Shown: one piece after another, positions 57,701 through 60,000 of the stretch | Numbering within the stretch: the stretch's first letter is position 1 | Layout: each line of letters begins with the position of its first letter | From: Owenia fusiformis | Lineage: Eukaryota > Annelida > Polychaeta > Sabellida > Oweniidae | NCBI GenBank assembly: GCA_903813345.2 | Contig: CAIIXF020000011.1 | Location: 14,989,754-15,049,753, forward strand | DNA: 60,000 nucleotides | Reading direction: 5' to 3' | Position numbers and translations under genes: made by a program | Notes under the pieces: model-generated | The model's input: the letters and a program-made list of their open reading frames with translations, nothing else | What the model was told of the DNA's origin: nothing | Database searches by the model: none

Positions 57701-59781
57701 AGGTTAAATACTCCAAAGTGTGTTTCTGGGTCGAAAATCTGATTTTTATATGGTGTCCAATGGGGAAGTGCCACACCAAATTTTGTCAAATATTGACACC
57801 TTGGGTGTCTCTTGCTCAGAAAAGGTACACTAGTGTTAGTTAACATATTGTTTTTAAGTTTGAATATCCTTTGTTGTCCATTAGAATCGAATCTCAGAAA
57901 ACTATTTGAGAAAAAGTTAAACTTAATTTTTTTAAACCTCCAGGGAACATCCTTAATTCATCCACCATTAATGTGTCATTAATCCTATATATGTATATAA
58001 TATAATTTATATGTACTGATGCCCTAATAGGGCCAAACGTACATCCAACAAAAAATTACAATAAAAATGTGGCTTCATAGAGTAGTGTACTGAAATTCTT
58101 ATAACCATATTCTCGGATATAGTAAAAATAGGTTCAAACTTGCTCATACTTGTAACATTGAGGGTTGCGTCGGGGTCAAGTATTGCATAGAGAAGTCGAA
58201 ACCCTCGGTAGCTTCTGGAGCTATCAGTCCTGAAGTTCAACCTGAAGATCGTGTCTGTAATTTCATCTGAAACAAAAATGATCGAATACATTAGCCGAGT
58301 CCCAATAGCACTGTTAAGCAGAAGAGGAACAAACACCCATCTTCATGTTAAAACCCCCGGGGGGAGGTCAATGTATATAAACCTTGACGGGGATATTCAG
58401 CGCACATAGGGTACATTTTTTGACATTTGTTATAGCAATGGACCCAAATTTTAGGATCTGGTATGAGGATGCCCCCAAAATTATGACTTTTGAGGTATGG
58501 CAATGGTTGGCATTTTCCACTTTCTGGTATGAGAATGTTCGTAGAAAATACGTTACCTCTCACTTGTGGTATGGCATTTTTGGATCGTTTTCCTCAGATT
58601 TGCCTCCTTTCCGGGGCTTTAGACATTTCCAATGCCCTTGGTCTTATATCTGGATATTTGGTGTGGCATTGGTCCTATATTTGGACATTTGGTATGGCTT
58701 TCGGGCGTTATTTTGGTTGGTATGGGAACACATTGAAATTTGACAGATTTGAATGGGAATATATTGATATCTGAGGGTTCAGCCTAGCCTACATGTAGGA
58801 TCCCCACCAAAGTTTGTATACAGTGAACCCCCCCCCCCCCCGGTTAAAACCTCTCTCTTTTACAAATGATGCTCTATTTGGATAAACTATTGGATATGTT
58901 CTGTCGAATCAGAGTTGATGGATCAACTGATATGAGAAACGTTACTCATTTCAAATCTTCAATGAAAATCCTATTTACTCACAGAAATATGTTTCTCCAA
59001 CACGCATCGCAGAACTTGAAGAGCGTCCATCTCCACTGTAGCATGACGGGTTTTGCGGGTCCCCAATACAAAGTGTATCATACCTACTCTCTGTTTGGAA
59101 ATCATCTACGTATATGCTCATAGTATGCCCAACAGTTGTATTAAAGATGATGAAATCACAATAATGGCGACTTGGGTACCTTGATGGATAGTACGTACTA
59201 CGGATTTCTCCAACACCTAACGCATCTTCATTGAAGAATTTCGGACAATCATGGGTGTCTAAAATCATGGAAAGTGCGAGATAAGTTGAAAGTTAAATGT
59301 TTTAAAGATTATCAGAAAAATGATATTTTGTCATACCATCTATAAACTTTCAAAATGCTCATATTCCAATATTTCGGAAAATTGAGTAGGCCTATCACTA
59401 ATATCTTAGAACTTACTTGGCACGTATTCGCAGAAATCTCCCGTGTAGCCCGAGATGCAGTAGCATTTAAATCCATCTGGTCCGTGAGAATGACAAGTCC
59501 CTCCATTTAGGCAGGTAATCTCATCACATCTTTCTGAAAAATGTTTGAAAGTTATCAACATGAAACAAAATCAAGAGGAGCATCACCGACGATGACAGCA
59601 ACAAAATAATCATAACAATAAATCAAATACAATGTAATTAAAAAACAACGATTAATACTTCAACCTGTAATATTTGGCTTGCTTGGGTCATCTTCTAGTG
59701 CTACGAAATCAAGACTGAAACCCTGAGCTGATCTGCCAGTTGGAGCATAGAATATCAGCTGTAAATAGTTCACAGCTCGAT
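51734..59781 (-). CDS. Mosaic secreted protein: CUB-EGF-CUB-IgGFc_binding-linker-Cys-rich C-terminal domain (5' end off window)
   Basis: Probable extracellular protein of the IgGFc-binding/FCGBP-N type; in known families this domain occurs in mucus- and coelom-associated proteins. Seven exons join in frame: 59665-59781 (second half of a CUB, YLQLIFYAPTGRSAQGFSLD), 59417-59533 (EGF-like, six Cys, NGGTCHSHGPDGFKCYC), 58983-59258 and 58150-58266 (a second CUB split over two exons; YPSRYPSRHYCDF, FRLNFRTDSSRSYRGFRLLY), 56103-57356 (IgGFc-binding domain, ~417 residues), 55293-55362 (Thr/Pro linker, TEPPKETDPPVTAPTGNIT) and 51734-52298 (187-residue Cys-rich C-terminus, then stop). Phases match at every join, mostly phase 1, as in exon-shuffled genes. 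The frame gives 837 residues and must continue beyond 60000 for the start and signal peptide. The C-terminal domain, with DCESCRATLHDCPLDC, LCC and DCDGE, I do not recognise. Confidence 0.85.
53482..53622. repeat. Hairpin element in the centre of the 2-kb foldback
   Basis: TCAGGTGTTATATCGACGCA and AACCC at the left pair with GGGTTTATTCGTCCATATAA and CGACTGATG at the right (a few mismatches); TAGGTCTAGGCA and TGCCTAGCCC pair inside. This gives a ~50-bp interrupted stem, probably a separate small MITE nested in the foldback. Confidence 0.55.
53640..53880 (+). repeat. Imperfect ~75-85-bp tandem repeat
   Basis: Three related stretches each contain TTTACAGAATACAAA-like sequence and TCTTTCAKTGAGATTAAGAT (about 53650, 53710 and 53775), with a fourth decayed one near 53830 (TCTTTCAGTGAGATTAATAA). 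Confidence 0.65.
54682..55292. other. Intron of the CUB/IgGFc gene, right of the foldback
   Basis: Intronic by the exon model. A TTACAG acceptor near 55133 (minus strand) followed by an 18-codon frame could be an alternative short terminal exon, but its composition is not convincing. Confidence 0.4.
57357..58149. other. Intron of the CUB/IgGFc gene
   Basis: AT-rich, lying between the second CUB exon and the IgGFc exon. No repeat structure or coding region is noticed. Confidence 0.5.
58340..58850 (+). repeat. Intronic repeat element with GGTATGG-type internal periodicity
   Basis: It starts at AACCCCCGGGGGGAGGTC (58351) and ends at the C13 tract and CGGTTAAAACC (about 58830-58850), so the ends are weakly inverted (AACCCCCGG / CCGGTT). 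The interior repeats TTTGGTATGGCATTTTTGG-like and TATATTTGGACATTTGG-like words irregularly. Plus-strand frames across it are repeat-derived. It lies in the intron that splits the second CUB domain. Element class unknown. Confidence 0.5.
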
Positions 59782-60000
59782 CTAAAAACAAAATGATTGC
59801 ATCACGTTTAATTAATACGTGCAAGACTCATACTTTTTAAAAGACACATGTCCTTCCCGGGGTCCATTCAAGCTTTAATATATGCAAAAGTGTGACAGGG
59901 TCGTTACTAATATAACAGCTATTCTCATGATATTTCTGTAAGAAAGCTTCCAAAATTTTCATAGATTTTTAGACGAATTAAAACTCTTTACATGTAGAAA

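Noticed and set aside
58384-58774. 119- and 94-codon plus-strand frames rich in Trp/Phe
   Set aside because: Arise from irregular internal repeats in an intron of the opposite-strand gene.

Overview
This is a gene-poor, AT-rich, repeat-saturated stretch of animal nuclear genome. Genes are split by GT-AG introns, there are no operons, and domains are shuffled on phase-1 exons. A C2H2 zinc-finger gene, a tRNA-derived SINE, many MITE-like palindromes and acatgtacatgt-type microsatellite also point to a marine invertebrate. The gene families (CUB/EGF/IgGFc-binding protein, somatomedin-B receptor ectodomain, isopenicillin-N-epimerase-like PLP enzyme, GlcNAc/Gal-type carbohydrate sulfotransferase) are typical of molluscs and other lophotrochozoans, but an echinoderm, hemichordate or amphioxus cannot be excluded from sequence alone. 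|| Layout. 1-3 kb: 21-bp minisatellite open on both strands. 3-8 kb: AT-rich DNA with a foldback element and a solo arm. 8.2-10 kb: single-exon orphan gene (-). 11.1-12 kb: a possible small secreted protein and a tRNA-Arg (-). 12.1-13.3 kb: 91-bp satellite. 15.3-16.3 kb: 49-bp GC-richer satellite. 16.5-17.3 kb: decayed inverted satellite relatives. 18.3-20 kb: element built of ~340-bp units. 20.9-23.6 kb: 19-bp array running into a carbohydrate sulfotransferase gene (+). 24.3-31.5 kb: a complete nine-exon aminotransferase class-V gene (-) whose introns are full of MITEs. 32.4-33.8 kb: foldbacks and MITEs. 34.1-35.6 kb: zinc-finger gene (+). 36-37.1 kb: dead mariner-like element. 39.2-45.5 kb: a ~6.3-kb foldback element with ~1.1-kb arms, enclosing a second inverted-repeat element that holds a non-LTR retrotransposon remnant. 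46.1-46.8 kb: 36-bp array. 47.6-49.8 kb: Methuselah/adhesion-receptor-like ectodomain gene without a 7TM part (-). 51.7 kb to the right edge: a mosaic secreted gene, CUB-EGF-CUB-IgGFc_binding-linker-unrecognised Cys-rich domain (-), whose 3-kb last intron carries a 2-kb foldback. || The genes share no evident pathway. Three deal with cell-surface or extracellular matter (sulfation of glycans, adhesion-type receptor ectodomain, IgGFc/CUB mosaic protein). Exon joins below were found by hand from splice consensus, reading-frame phase and family resemblance; none was checked against transcripts. The points most worth following are the C-terminal domain of the IgGFc gene, the large foldback whose repeat units each carry an octamer palindrome next to a CRE, and the receptor-like gene that lost its membrane part.
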